This document shows, one piece after another, positions 9,229 to 18,353 of a stretch of DNA of 64,000 nucleotides. The stretch spans positions 62,001 through 126,000 of the forward strand of contig JABUFD010000002.1 of assembly GCA_013314735.1 (NCBI GenBank). The letters run 5' to 3'. Under the pieces are notes generated by a model. The model was not told the origin of the DNA and ran no database searches. It saw nothing but the letters and a program-made list of their open reading frames with translations. A program made the position numbers and the translations under genes. The DNA is from Anaerolineae bacterium (lineage in GTDB: Bacteria; Chloroflexota; Anaerolineae; Anaerolineales; Anaerolineaceae). The stretch's first letter is position 1, and each line of letters begins with the position of its first letter.

Positions 9229-10604
9229 ATTTTCTGAAACGGTTTTTCCAGGATGTAGTGCACTGGTTTCGGGAGAGTCCCCGTCTGCGGCGCATCTTCC
9301 GCGACAACAGTTACCTGTTCAGCTCGAATGTACTTAACATGGGGCTGGGGATCATCCAGAGCAGCCTATCGGCAAGCCTGCTGGGCGTATACCAGTTTGG
9401 CCTGCTGGGGATTATCACCGATTCCGCGTCCACCATCAATAACCTGTTTTCGTTCCGGATGGGCGAACTGATTGTAAAGTACCTGGGCGACCATCTTGAA
9501 GACCAGGAGCATGAAACCGCCGGCGCCCTGGTTAAAGCGGCAGCAATGATCGAATCAAGCTTTGCCATTCTCGCGTTTGTGTTCCTATACTTTGCTTCAC
9601 CGCTGTTATCACGCCTGCTTGCCAAGGATGCCAGTTTGCAGCCCCTGTTCGTGTTTTACGGGCTGATCATTCTCAGCAACTTGTTTTATGAAACCGCCTA
9701 TGGGGTGGTGCAGGTTTTGGGGCGGTTCCGCGGACATGCCATCGTCAATTCCATCCAGAGCGTGGTGACCGCGGTGTTGATTGTGATTGCTTTTGTCACC
9801 CACGGTGGACTGGAAATGGTACTGCTGGCGTACCTGGTAGGAAAGATCATTCTCGGCCTGGGGCCGGTTTACCTGGCAATTGACGGTTTGAACAAACGGA
9901 TCGGCTCTGGTTGGTGGAAGGCATCCTTGCGGAACCTGCCGCATTGGAAAGAACTGCTCCATTTTGGGCTGGGTTCCAATTTTTCAGCCACGGTTAACAT
10001 GATCGTGCGCGACAGTGAATTGTTGTGGGTTTCCTTCTTCCTGTCACCGGCGGAGGCTGGCTATTACAAAGTCGCCATGGCGATTAACCGCTACCTGTTG
10101 CTGCCAATCAATCCATTCATCCAGACCACATACCCGGAGATCAACCGCCATGTGAAAAACCAGGAATGGCAACCGCTGCGCAAATTTCTGCGGCGAATCA
10201 CCACTTTTTCCGGCGCGTGGACAGGTGCGGCGGCCATCGGGCTGGCTCTGTTTGGCAGGTGGGTGATCCTGTTGTATGCAGGGGAGGAATTCCTGCCGGC
10301 ATACGGCGCGATGCTGATCCTGCTGGTGGGATACGGCCTGGCCAACACCTTTTTCTGGAACCGGTCCCTGTTGCTATCCTTCGGCGATTCGCTATACGCT
10401 TTCCTCACAATGTTGTTTGCCGGGGGAATTAAAATTATTGGTGCTTTCTTCCTGGTGCCCTCTTATGGTTACCTGGCGGAGGCCTGGTTGTTTGCCAGCT
10501 TTTTCGTGGTATCCGTGGCACTCAACCTGCTGCGTGGACGGCAGCGCATCCGGCGGGGTGAAATTGCATTTCCTTCAGTACCCTCGGGGAGTGAAACCGG
10601 ATGA
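9225..10604 (+). CDS. Polysaccharide flippase / oligosaccharide translocase
   Basis: 459 aa, about 12 hydrophobic spans with short loops, MOP-superfamily type. The GTG at 9225 overlaps the epimerase stop. An amphipathic N-terminal stretch (FLKRFFQDVVHWFR) precedes the first span, and YQFGLLGIITDSASTINNLF resembles the start of Wzx/MATE-like exporters. It would flip a lipid-linked glycan across the cytoplasmic membrane. No Wzy-type polymerase or chain-length regulator is seen nearby. It overlaps the glycosyltransferase start by 4 bases. Confidence 0.85.
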   Translation: MNFLKRFFQDVVHWFRESPRLRRIFRDNSYLFSSNVLNMGLGIIQSSLSASLLGVYQFGLLGIITDSASTINNLFSFRMGELIVKYLGDHLEDQEHETAGALVKAAAMIESSFAILAFVFLYFASPLLSRLLAKDASLQPLFVFYGLIILSNLFYETAYGVVQVLGRFRGHAIVNSIQSVVTAVLIVIAFVTHGGLEMVLLAYLVGKIILGLGPVYLAIDGLNKRIGSGWWKASLRNLPHWKELLHFGLGSNFSATVNMIVRDSELLWVSFFLSPAEAGYYKVAMAINRYLLLPINPFIQTTYPEINRHVKNQEWQPLRKFLRRITTFSGAWTGAAAIGLALFGRWVILLYAGEEFLPAYGAMLILLVGYGLANTFFWNRSLLLSFGDSLYAFLTMLFAGGIKIIGAFFLVPSYGYLAEAWLFASFFVVSVALNLLRGRQRIRRGEIAFPSVPSGSETG

Positions 10605-11749
10605 AGATCGCTGTCGTAGCCTCTTCGTATATTCCATCCAATGCCGCCAATAGCATCCAGGTGATGAAGGTCTGCCAGGCGCTCATCCAGGCCGGCAGTA
10701 CAGTGGAATTATGGGTGCCGGAAGCTTTCAACCAGAACCTACCGGATTGGCCCTTCCTGCAAACTTTCTACGGGATTGAAACTGAGTTTCCGATACATTG
10801 GGTGCGTGAAAACTTACGTCTCCGTCGCTATGACTTTACCTGGAAGGTCCTGCGCGAGGTGCGTCAATGGGATGCCGATGTGGTGTATACCTGGATGGCA
10901 CAGGTGGCATACCTGGCTCTGCTGAATCATGTGCCAACTGCATTGGAATTGCATATGCTGCCCACCGGCAAACTGGGGCCGTGGCTGTTGAGACGTGTGG
11001 TGGAAACCCATGGACGAAAGTTATTCCTGCCAATTACAACTGCATTGCTGGAGAAACTGGCTCAGGCTCACCGCATCGAATTGCCTGGTGAATCCGTCCA
11101 GATCGCACCGATGGGGTCCGAACCGGAGCGATACCATTCCCTACCCGGCGCGGTTGAATGCCGTGCTCGCCTAAATATGCCAGACCAGCTTACAGCGGCG
11201 TATACCGGCCACCTGTATCCCGGGCGGGGCATGGAACTGCTGGTTCACCTGGCAAAAGCGTTTCCAAGTGTGCAATTTTTATGGATTGGTGGGCGCGAAC
11301 CCGACGTGGAAACATGGCGTGACCGGATTAAGACGGACGGCATTAAAAATATCCTCCTGACAGGATTTATACCCAACGCGGAGCTGCCGTTGTACCAGGC
11401 TGCCGCTGATATTTTGCTGATGCCATACGGCAGGAATGTGGGCATTTCGGGCGCAGGTGACACAGCTGACGTGTGCAGTCCGATGAAATTGTTCGATTAT
11501 CTATCCGCTGGCAGGGCGATCCTGTCCAGTGATCTGCCGGTGATTCGAGAAGTATTGTCCGAGGATAATGCACGCTTCGCCCAGCCGGATGACCCAGCCT
11601 CCTGGGAGATTGTGCTGGGTCGGATGATTGCAGACGAACCGCTGCGTGCGAAGCTGTCAGCGAACGCCAAACTGGATGCGGAACGCTACAGCTGGCTGCG
11701 CCGTGCCCAAGCAACGGTAGATTATTTTGAGTCGGATGTGGGAAAATGA
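10601..11749 (+). CDS. Glycosyltransferase, GT4 type
   Basis: 382 aa, two Rossmann-like halves. The N-terminus (KIAVVASSYIPSNAANSIQVMK) is the usual GT-B start. AAYTGHLYPGRGMELL opens the C-terminal domain, and SPMKLFDYLSAGRAILSSDLPVIREVL is the GT4 donor-binding region with the E/D-containing loop. It probably adds a sugar to the repeat unit made in this cluster; donor unknown. ATGA overlaps link it to the genes on both sides. Confidence 0.88.
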   Translation: MKIAVVASSYIPSNAANSIQVMKVCQALIQAGSTVELWVPEAFNQNLPDWPFLQTFYGIETEFPIHWVRENLRLRRYDFTWKVLREVRQWDADVVYTWMAQVAYLALLNHVPTALELHMLPTGKLGPWLLRRVVETHGRKLFLPITTALLEKLAQAHRIELPGESVQIAPMGSEPERYHSLPGAVECRARLNMPDQLTAAYTGHLYPGRGMELLVHLAKAFPSVQFLWIGGREPDVETWRDRIKTDGIKNILLTGFIPNAELPLYQAAADILLMPYGRNVGISGAGDTADVCSPMKLFDYLSAGRAILSSDLPVIREVLSEDNARFAQPDDPASWEIVLGRMIADEPLRAKLSANAKLDAERYSWLRRAQATVDYFESDVGK

Positions 11750-12612
11750 GTGGGTGTGCGCTGTCAACCAGATTATTCGTGGCGGCTGTCGCATTGGTGC
11801 TGGCCTTATCTGCCTGCGATACTTTTCCATTGGTACTGCCCACGCCCACCCCGCCACTGCCAACCGCAACTTTTACACAGGAACCATCACCAACTGCAAC
11901 GCGGGTTTGGTTTCCCCCCACGGATACACCCCAACCTGCAGCGACACGCGTTTTGCCAACACCAACCCAGGAGGAACGCCCTTTAAATGGTACCGTTTTG
12001 GCGACCGATGACTTTTCTGATACGACCCGTTGGGGGATCACCGATAGTAGCTATGGCAGCGCGGCATATGGGAGTGATGAGCTGACCATCGCCATCCGGG
12101 AGGCGCGGCGGTCAATCTACAGCTTCTACTTTGAAACGGTTCCGGCAGATTATTACCTGGAGCTGACTGTCAACCCGAGCATTTGTACTGGGGAGGACCA
12201 ATATGGCGTGGTGTTCCGCTCTCAATCATCCAGCGATTTCTACCGGTTTTCTCTGCGCTGCGATGGGCAAATTCGATTGGAGTTGATCCAGGGAACGGCG
12301 GTTGTCCCCCTGTCTGTGGTGGAAAGCAGCGGTGCTTTGCTTCCTGGCCCGTTACAGCAAATCCGGGTTGCCTTGTGGCTGTACGGCGGGGAAGTGCGAG
12401 CCTATGTCAACGACGTATTCATGTTCAGTGAGAATCGGCTGCGGTGGCAAACGGGCGGGCTGGGTGTGTTTGCCAGGACGGGTATCGGAAAGGCACTGAC
12501 CGTGAATTTCTCCGACCTGGAGATGCGTGAGAGTAGTGCTTTCCCACCAACCCCGTTCCCGACGATGACACCAGAACCCATCGCGACTGCCACCCCATTA
12601 CGAAGGCCATGA
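11746..12612 (+). CDS. Lipoprotein with Pro/Thr linker and concanavalin-like domain
   Basis: 288 aa. A signal peptide ends in the lipobox LSAC (lipidated Cys24), followed by a linker of Pro, Thr and Ala to about residue 80. The rest begins with an ATDDFSDTTRWG segment and is rich in beta strands, like the LamG/DUF1080 sugar-binding fold found in surface proteins. A second short Pro/Thr tail closes it. It is translationally coupled to the glycosyltransferase, suggesting a surface role linked to the polysaccharide. No enzyme residues are recognised. Confidence 0.7.
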   Translation: MSGCALSTRLFVAAVALVLALSACDTFPLVLPTPTPPLPTATFTQEPSPTATRVWFPPTDTPQPAATRVLPTPTQEERPLNGTVLATDDFSDTTRWGITDSSYGSAAYGSDELTIAIREARRSIYSFYFETVPADYYLELTVNPSICTGEDQYGVVFRSQSSSDFYRFSLRCDGQIRLELIQGTAVVPLSVVESSGALLPGPLQQIRVALWLYGGEVRAYVNDVFMFSENRLRWQTGGLGVFARTGIGKALTVNFSDLEMRESSAFPPTPFPTMTPEPIATATPLRRP

Positions 12613-12649
12613 CATGGAGAAGGATGTACAATAAAGAGCGGAAGACCTG

Positions 12650-13777
12650 ATGATGAAACATTTGTTACTGCTCCTTCTGTGTTTCTTTTTGCTGCTGCCA
12701 GCAAGCTGTGGTCTGATGCCGAACGGTACGGTGGACCCCGGAGCTACGGTTGAAGCAGCAGTTCAGCAGACAGCAGCCGTTCAACTAACTGCCTTCGCGG
12801 AAACCGCCGCCTGGGCTGTGCCGGGAACAACGCCTACACCGGTTGTTGTGCAAACGGCAACACCGCCGGAGCAAACCCCGCCTCCAACAGAAGTCCCTGT
12901 TTTGCGAGATATCGCTCTGCTGTTTGGTGTGGTTTCTGTGGGTGCAGAAACAGAAGTATTTCCGGGTGAGCGCTTTGATGTCATCTGGCGCATCCGCAAT
13001 GTGGGGGAGACGGATTGGAATGGCGATTACAGCCTGGTAATTGTCAGTGGTGACCCGATGGGCGCGCCGGAACGCATTCCGCTGCGGACGGCGGTCGCCA
13101 TCGGTGAGATCATCGAACTGCGGCTGAAACTGACCGCGCCGGAAGCGCTGGGCAGCCACACCGCTTTATGGTTATTGGAAAATGACCAGGGAAAAACCTT
13201 CGGCCTGGATGATGCCGGTCAATTACCGCTGCAGGTGGATATTGCAGTCATCGAAAATCCACTGCGGTCTGCGCAGAACCAGGTGTTCCGTTTTTATGAA
13301 GGATTCACCACCGCTCAGTGGGTGTCCCAGCAAGGTTCCGCTTTGTGTGAGGCAGAAGGGGACATCGGAACTTACGGATTGGTATACCGTGACAACCAAC
13401 CAGAAATCCAGAATGGGGTGATTGAGAATGAACCTTCGCTTGTAATGATCCCGGCGGAGGGTGAGGACGGTTTCATTGCGGGAATATTCCCGCCGTTCAA
13501 GGTCAAGGCAGGAGACTATTTTGTCACTTTCATTGGCTGTCTCCATAAAGGAACTTTCTGTGATGTTACTTTTCGGTTGGATTACCTGACCGTGGGTGAA
13601 GACCAGCCGCATACTTTTGCTGAATGGGAGCAAACCCACACCGGACAATGGATTGAGGTGCGAAAAAACCTGACCCAACTCGACGGGATGGAGGTGCAGT
13701 TTATCCTTGTCGTCGAAAACAACGGCGCATCCCTTGGTGATTACGCGGTGTGGTTTGTGCCAGCCATCTACCGCTAA
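12650..13777 (+). CDS. Lipoprotein with NBR1-like Ig domain
   Basis: 375 aa. The signal peptide ends near Cys20 (PASC, an imperfect lipobox with Pro at -3). An Ala/Thr-rich linker follows. Residues about 90-195 match the NBR1 (next to BRCA1) Ig-like domain (FDVIWRIRNVGETDW, then LRLKLTAPEALGSH). The C-terminal 170 residues look like another beta-sandwich that I do not recognise. Such lipoproteins are common on Anaerolineae. It sits 37 bases after the previous lipoprotein and probably shares its transcript. Function unknown. Confidence 0.72.
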   Translation: MMKHLLLLLLCFFLLLPASCGLMPNGTVDPGATVEAAVQQTAAVQLTAFAETAAWAVPGTTPTPVVVQTATPPEQTPPPTEVPVLRDIALLFGVVSVGAETEVFPGERFDVIWRIRNVGETDWNGDYSLVIVSGDPMGAPERIPLRTAVAIGEIIELRLKLTAPEALGSHTALWLLENDQGKTFGLDDAGQLPLQVDIAVIENPLRSAQNQVFRFYEGFTTAQWVSQQGSALCEAEGDIGTYGLVYRDNQPEIQNGVIENEPSLVMIPAEGEDGFIAGIFPPFKVKAGDYFVTFIGCLHKGTFCDVTFRLDYLTVGEDQPHTFAEWEQTHTGQWIEVRKNLTQLDGMEVQFILVVENNGASLGDYAVWFVPAIYR

Positions 13778-13787
13778 GGAAGTTCCC

Positions 13788-14366
13788 TCATTCGAGGTTC
13801 AATAATGCCTCTATCGTTTTAACCGTCTGTTGCAACAGGGGCCGCAGGTGAGGGTGTGACTCCATCCGCTCCCGGTAGATGACCATCAATTCATGGTAAT
13901 ACCAGCAGGTATCCTCACGCGACGCGTTGAACAGCGTCCACAATTGGGTGCCGATCTCATCATGGGTGATGATGCTGTCGAGTGCGTTGTGCAATTTATC
14001 CGCCGCAGATACCATCAGAGATGATGCGTCTGTGGTCCGCAGGTGCTCCAGGTAGGCGGTTTTTCGTTCTTTCCACGGCGGTTTGGGCTGCTGGTCGGTG
14101 TCAGAGCAGGATTGCACAATGTGCGCCACCCGTTTGCCAAACTGCGCCTCGATCATTCCCAATGTAACAGCGCCGCCCTGGTCTTCCACCGCATCATGCA
14201 GCAGGGCGGCGATAATTTCATCGTCATCACCGCCAAAGCGCATCACAATGGCGGAAACAGCCAGCAGGTGGGAAATGTAGGGGGTTTCACCGTCCTTCCG
14301 CCTTTGGTGCTGGTGCAAATCTGCCGCGAGTTGCAGGGCTTTTGCGAATTGTAAATGGTTTTTCAT
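13788..14366 (-). CDS. HD-domain hydrolase, SpoT/MESH1-like
   Basis: 192 aa, about the size of small alarmone hydrolases. The order of motifs follows the SpoT/MESH1 HD fold: His in AADLHQHQRRKDGETPYISH, the HD pair in ALLHDAVED, and a later Asp in SAADKLHNALD. It may hydrolyse (p)ppGpp or another nucleotide; no synthetase or regulatory domain is present. AGGAG precedes the ATG. It lies 10 bases downstream of the beta-helix gene and is probably co-transcribed with it. Confidence 0.82.
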   Translation of the reverse strand: MKNHLQFAKALQLAADLHQHQRRKDGETPYISHLLAVSAIVMRFGGDDDEIIAALLHDAVEDQGGAVTLGMIEAQFGKRVAHIVQSCSDTDQQPKPPWKERKTAYLEHLRTTDASSLMVSAADKLHNALDSIITHDEIGTQLWTLFNASREDTCWYYHELMVIYRERMESHPHLRPLLQQTVKTIEALLNLE

Positions 14367-14376
14367 GGCGCTCCTT

Positions 14377-17250
14377 TTATCCCGGCTCTGCCTGGTCTCT
14401 GGCTGTATCTGTTGGTGGCGAAACCCTTTGCCGGTGATTCCCCCACTTGCGGATCAGCCACAACGCACCAGTGAGGAGTATCAAGCTACCGAGGATGATG
14501 TAAAGTGTTATGTAATCATTGTAACGGAAGGCACCGACATCGGTGAAGGCAGGCATGAATATCATGTGCACAAACACCGCGCTCACGGTGATTCCCAACA
14601 ACCACCAAATCTTGCGGTTCCATTGATAAATGCTTGCCCCGGCCGATTCGGCATAGGGCAATAGGCTGAAGAACACGGATTGAACCCCGAAGAAAAAGAC
14701 CGTCAGCAGCAGGATTTCCAGTGCAGGCTGGGTGCGAGTGAATACTGCCGAAAGTCCCCAGCAGGCCATTGACAGTAAAAAGATACCGGACAGAACCGAT
14801 AGAGAGGAGATCCCATCGCGTTCCTGAGCCAACTCCGGCAGGAGCAAAACCGAACCAACCAGCCCGACCACAATCCCAGGTGAAAAGTGGAGCAATCTGG
14901 AGATGAGAACACTCAGCATCACAAACAGGATCGAGCGAAATTCGATTTCCGGTTTGAAGCGGCATGGTTCCTTCCATGCTTTCCGAACCAGCCAGGCTGA
15001 CCCGACTTCTGCCAGGCTCAGGATGACGGTAACAACCAGCAGGAGAAGAAATAACTTCAAGAAGGGAACAGAAAACAGTGCGTGGTCTTCCAACATAGAC
15101 TGTGCCAGGGCTGTGGAGGTCAGGATAGCCAGCCATGTCACGAGGTGGATGACAGGTTTGCCAGCAGTTCGAATGGTTGTTGTGCGCTTTTTGCCCATTG
15201 GCACCTGGCGCTGAAACAGCCTGCGGGTTGCATCCGGCAGCCATTCTGTTGACATATTTGCCAGAAGATTGCTCGCGATAAACAGGAAAATTGCAATTCC
15301 CAGGCTGATCCCGACCACCTCCGGGTCGGTGGAGATGCTTAATGGCCCTGTGATCCCGGTCAGGGAGGTAACTTCAGGCGTACGGACGTAATATGGGGCA
15401 GAAAAGACCGAGGTGCTGTTATCAGCGCCTGACGCGATAGCGGTAAGGTTTTTCTCCAGTTGGAAATTATCTCTGGGAATGGTGCAATGGAATCGCCCCC
15501 TGGTATTCGCTGTGCATGCAGCGGCAAATTGTTCACCCTGGTCGGCTGTGTCAAAGTACAGTTCCACCTGGCTGCCCGGAGCGGAATTGCCCAATACCGT
15601 CAGGGTGGTGTATGATACCGTCACGATCTCCGGTGGTGGCAGTTGATCTCCCTGAGGCGTCCAGTTTTCGATGCCAATTTTACCGTTCTGGTAAATGCTG
15701 TTACCGCTGATCGTGGTCAGGGTGCAGTCTCCGATGTCGATTCCGTGCATGGCATTGTGAGCCACGTGGTTGCCTGGACCAATGGTGGTGTAATACGCGC
15801 TGTGCAGGCAAATGCCAAACTGGTTGCCATCCACCTGACCTTGCCTGGTGATTCCGACCCAATTGCCTGTCATTTGGGCATGGCTGCTTTCATAGGCATA
15901 AATACCGCAGTTTCCGGATGCAATAATCTCATTCCCGATGATCGCGTCGTCGCTGCCGACCACCGAGATGCCAAACACACTGGCACCACTGATAAAATTG
16001 TTGGGTCCAACCTGGCTGGCCTGGGTGCCCTGCATGAGGTAAATGCCGGTTTCCATTCGTTCGGTGTCGGTGGAGGAATCATAGGCAACCAGGTTTGCAG
16101 CCACCACGGTTTGAGATGAAGGCGGGGCAACCACAACCGCATTGACCCATTCTGATTTCCGATCTTCGGGTGACAGGGCGCTGATCCGGTTTCCTACCAC
16201 CCAGTTTTCATTGCCAATCACCAGGATGCCGGCGGAGAACCCGGTGATGTCGTTACAATTTCTTTCGCAAACCACCGGGTAAGTGCTTTCCATATCTGCA
16301 CTGCCGATAATATTTCCGTGACCTTCCACGATGACACCAACGTTAAAATTCTGGATGTGCAGCCCTTTGATATCATTCCCATCGGAAGCCAGGTGAATCC
16401 CGGCGCCAATGTGCGGGTTGGCTGGTTGCAAGGCAGGAAAGACCCGGTTGACGCCATCCGGCACGACCCCGGAGAGGGCTACCCGTTGCCAGGCACCGCT
16501 TTGTGGTTGGGTGGTGTCATTGAAACTGGCAGCTTCATCGACCCCTTCCATTCGGTATGCAAACATGGCGATGTGTGGATCCCCTTTGTAACTGTAATGC
16601 AGTTCCAATTGGTCGCCGGGTTCCACCGTGTACCATGCTGTGGAATCTTCGGCGTATAATTCGTACCAGACCTTACCAGCGACAAGATCGTGATAAAGGA
16701 TCAGGTTGTCTGGTGGACGGTTGCCAAAGCGGATGCTGCCAGAATCGGCGTGCCCATCTCCGGGCTCCCATGTCAGCCAGTTATCGGTGCGGGATGGATC
16801 CTCCGGCTGCCAGTTATCGAGACCTTGCGCGAAGTTGCTGGCAAATTGCTCCTCGCCGTTGATCGAGAATGCAATGTCATCCACCAAGGTGTTGACCTCC
16901 ACGTTGATCCCGCTTCCATCGAGAATCACCCCGGCGTCAGAAGCGTCAATGGTGATAAGGCCCTGAGAGATGGACGGCAATTCCTCTGTGAGGTGAATGA
17001 CCTGTGGGTTATCCGGCGGAAAGGCCGCGGGTTCAAAACGGACCACGCTCCCGCTGGTTGCCTGTTCCAACGCCTGCCGCAAGGAGCCGGGTCCGTCATT
17101 GCCGGTGTGAGTCACCAGGATAACGTTGTTTTGGGTTTGCGCCTGGAGCACCGCCATCGGTGGGGACAGGAATAATAGAAGAAGGATGCAGGTAACGGTA
17201 ATGTGCAATGATTTCATCAGAGAACCCCGCGAGAATGAGTTTTTTTTCAT
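14377..17250 (-). CDS. Secreted right-handed beta-helix protein fused to a multi-span membrane domain
   Basis: 957 aa from the ATG at 17250; an ATG at 17217 is also possible, and a TATAGT -10-like box just upstream of 17250 would favour it. A signal peptide leads to a GNDGPGSLRQAL repeat start typical of beta-helix surface proteins, then about 450 residues of short beta-helix turns with recurring Asn/Gly-Ile patterns (GHGNIIGS, GNENWVVGN, GNHVAHNAMHGI). A short linker follows, then about eight hydrophobic spans to the end. The outer part may bind or cleave a polysaccharide; the membrane part is not recognised. The fusion is unusual. Confidence 0.75.
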   Translation of the reverse strand: MKKNSFSRGSLMKSLHITVTCILLLLFLSPPMAVLQAQTQNNVILVTHTGNDGPGSLRQALEQATSGSVVRFEPAAFPPDNPQVIHLTEELPSISQGLITIDASDAGVILDGSGINVEVNTLVDDIAFSINGEEQFASNFAQGLDNWQPEDPSRTDNWLTWEPGDGHADSGSIRFGNRPPDNLILYHDLVAGKVWYELYAEDSTAWYTVEPGDQLELHYSYKGDPHIAMFAYRMEGVDEAASFNDTTQPQSGAWQRVALSGVVPDGVNRVFPALQPANPHIGAGIHLASDGNDIKGLHIQNFNVGVIVEGHGNIIGSADMESTYPVVCERNCNDITGFSAGILVIGNENWVVGNRISALSPEDRKSEWVNAVVVAPPSSQTVVAANLVAYDSSTDTERMETGIYLMQGTQASQVGPNNFISGASVFGISVVGSDDAIIGNEIIASGNCGIYAYESSHAQMTGNWVGITRQGQVDGNQFGICLHSAYYTTIGPGNHVAHNAMHGIDIGDCTLTTISGNSIYQNGKIGIENWTPQGDQLPPPEIVTVSYTTLTVLGNSAPGSQVELYFDTADQGEQFAAACTANTRGRFHCTIPRDNFQLEKNLTAIASGADNSTSVFSAPYYVRTPEVTSLTGITGPLSISTDPEVVGISLGIAIFLFIASNLLANMSTEWLPDATRRLFQRQVPMGKKRTTTIRTAGKPVIHLVTWLAILTSTALAQSMLEDHALFSVPFLKLFLLLLVVTVILSLAEVGSAWLVRKAWKEPCRFKPEIEFRSILFVMLSVLISRLLHFSPGIVVGLVGSVLLLPELAQERDGISSLSVLSGIFLLSMACWGLSAVFTRTQPALEILLLTVFFFGVQSVFFSLLPYAESAGASIYQWNRKIWWLLGITVSAVFVHMIFMPAFTDVGAFRYNDYITLYIILGSLILLTGALWLIRKWGNHRQRVSPPTDTARDQAEPG

Positions 17251-17560
17251 TTTACTATAAATTTGAGTATGGGCTGGAATGGCCGTAAGAATACGGTGCA
17301 CGGTGCGTATTGCGAGTCTTTTCCTAACAAGGTGATTGGAAGCCGGAATTTCATTTCTGTGTATGGGAGATTGATTAACAACGTTTTCATCAAACATAGG
17401 TCTACAGGCCTATTGCCGTGTACGCATGGTATGACCCTGGAGGGGGGCGACCTACCAGGAAACCGTCAAATTATGTCCTCCCGCACTTATCGAGTGCAGA
17501 GGAAAACGATACACTTCAATCATTATTCAGATCATTCCTGATTCATTCCCCGGAGCCATC
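17251..17560. other. Divergent intergenic region, no gene seen
   Basis: 310 bases between the divergent beta-helix and plsC genes, more AT-rich than the flanks. It holds a TATAGT box on the minus strand at 17255-17260 and a small hairpin (GCACT, 5-base loop, AGTGC) at 17483-17497. A short open frame on the plus strand has no ribosome site or family features. No strong -35/-10 pair was found for plsC. Confidence 0.5.
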
Positions 17561-18280
17561 ATGCTAAAAAAGCGCTATCATTTCTTCCACCGTATTGTCA
17601 GTAACCTGTTTGCAAGAGCCTTCTTAAATTACAAAGTATTCTGGGACGCACCCCTGCCGGACGAGGCTGTTATTTTCGCCGTGAACCATCCCACCACCAC
17701 CGACCCGTTGCTGCTCCCGATCATCACCCGGCGGCCACTGGCAATCCTGGTGACCGAAATGGCGTTTGATCTCCCGTGGTTTGGTCCCGTCCTGCGGGCG
17801 GCCGGCCATATCCCGGTACGGGTGAAAACCTCCAACGGTAAAGGCCTGATCGAATCTGCCGTGGAAATGCTCAAGATCGGTCGTTCTGTGGGAATTTTCC
17901 CCGAAGGTATTCTCAGTCCCAAGATGGGCAGTTTTCATCATCCCCATTCAGGTGCGGCACGGATTGCCCTCACCAGCGGTGCCAAAGTAGTGCCAGTAGG
18001 CATCCATATGATGGAAACGGGCTATACCAGCACGGTGACCAAATCGGAGAATTTCGAATCCACCAGTCGTTGGGCAGTGCGTGGGCCGTATTATCTCAGC
18101 GTCGGTGAAGCGATGACCTTTACTGGCGATGTCGAAAACCGTGAATTGGTGAACCAGGTGACCCATAAAATTTTCGAGGCCGTCAAGCACCAGGCACATG
18201 CCAGCGAAGAACGTGTGATGGCAGAACAGCCGTTGTGGCAGCCACTCTCGCGCTTGCTGTGGGGAAATCCCGCTGACTGA
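17561..18280 (+). CDS. plsC: 1-acyl-sn-glycerol-3-phosphate acyltransferase
   Basis: 239 aa. It transfers an acyl chain to lysophosphatidic acid at the membrane. The catalytic H-x4-D box reads NHPTTTDPLL, and the substrate box FPEG is found in the middle. The length fits the PlsC family. GGAG stands shortly before the ATG. It is a single gene closed by a strong shared hairpin terminator. Confidence 0.88.
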   Translation: MLKKRYHFFHRIVSNLFARAFLNYKVFWDAPLPDEAVIFAVNHPTTTDPLLLPIITRRPLAILVTEMAFDLPWFGPVLRAAGHIPVRVKTSNGKGLIESAVEMLKIGRSVGIFPEGILSPKMGSFHHPHSGAARIALTSGAKVVPVGIHMMETGYTSTVTKSENFESTSRWAVRGPYYLSVGEAMTFTGDVENRELVNQVTHKIFEAVKHQAHASEERVMAEQPLWQPLSRLLWGNPAD

Positions 18281-18309
18281 TCTGCTACATAATTTCAGCT
18301 GATCGCATC

Positions 18310-18335
18310 AAAAAACCGCCATACGGCGGTTTTTC
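18310..18335. terminator. Bidirectional Rho-independent terminator
   Basis: AAAAACCGCC, loop ATAC, GGCGGTTTTT: a perfect 10-bp stem with A-run and T-run on either side, so it works in both directions. It sits between the convergent plsC and MFS genes. Confidence 0.92.
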
Positions 18336-18353
18336 TTTGAGTGCGGGTTAAGT

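Noticed and set aside
11840-11970. Short repeated CC/AC-rich units resembling a repeat array
   Set aside because: They encode the Pro/Thr linker of a lipoprotein and have no regular spacing like CRISPR.
17263-17541. 92-codon plus-strand open frame in the gap before plsC
   Set aside because: No ribosome site and low-complexity translation without recognisable features.
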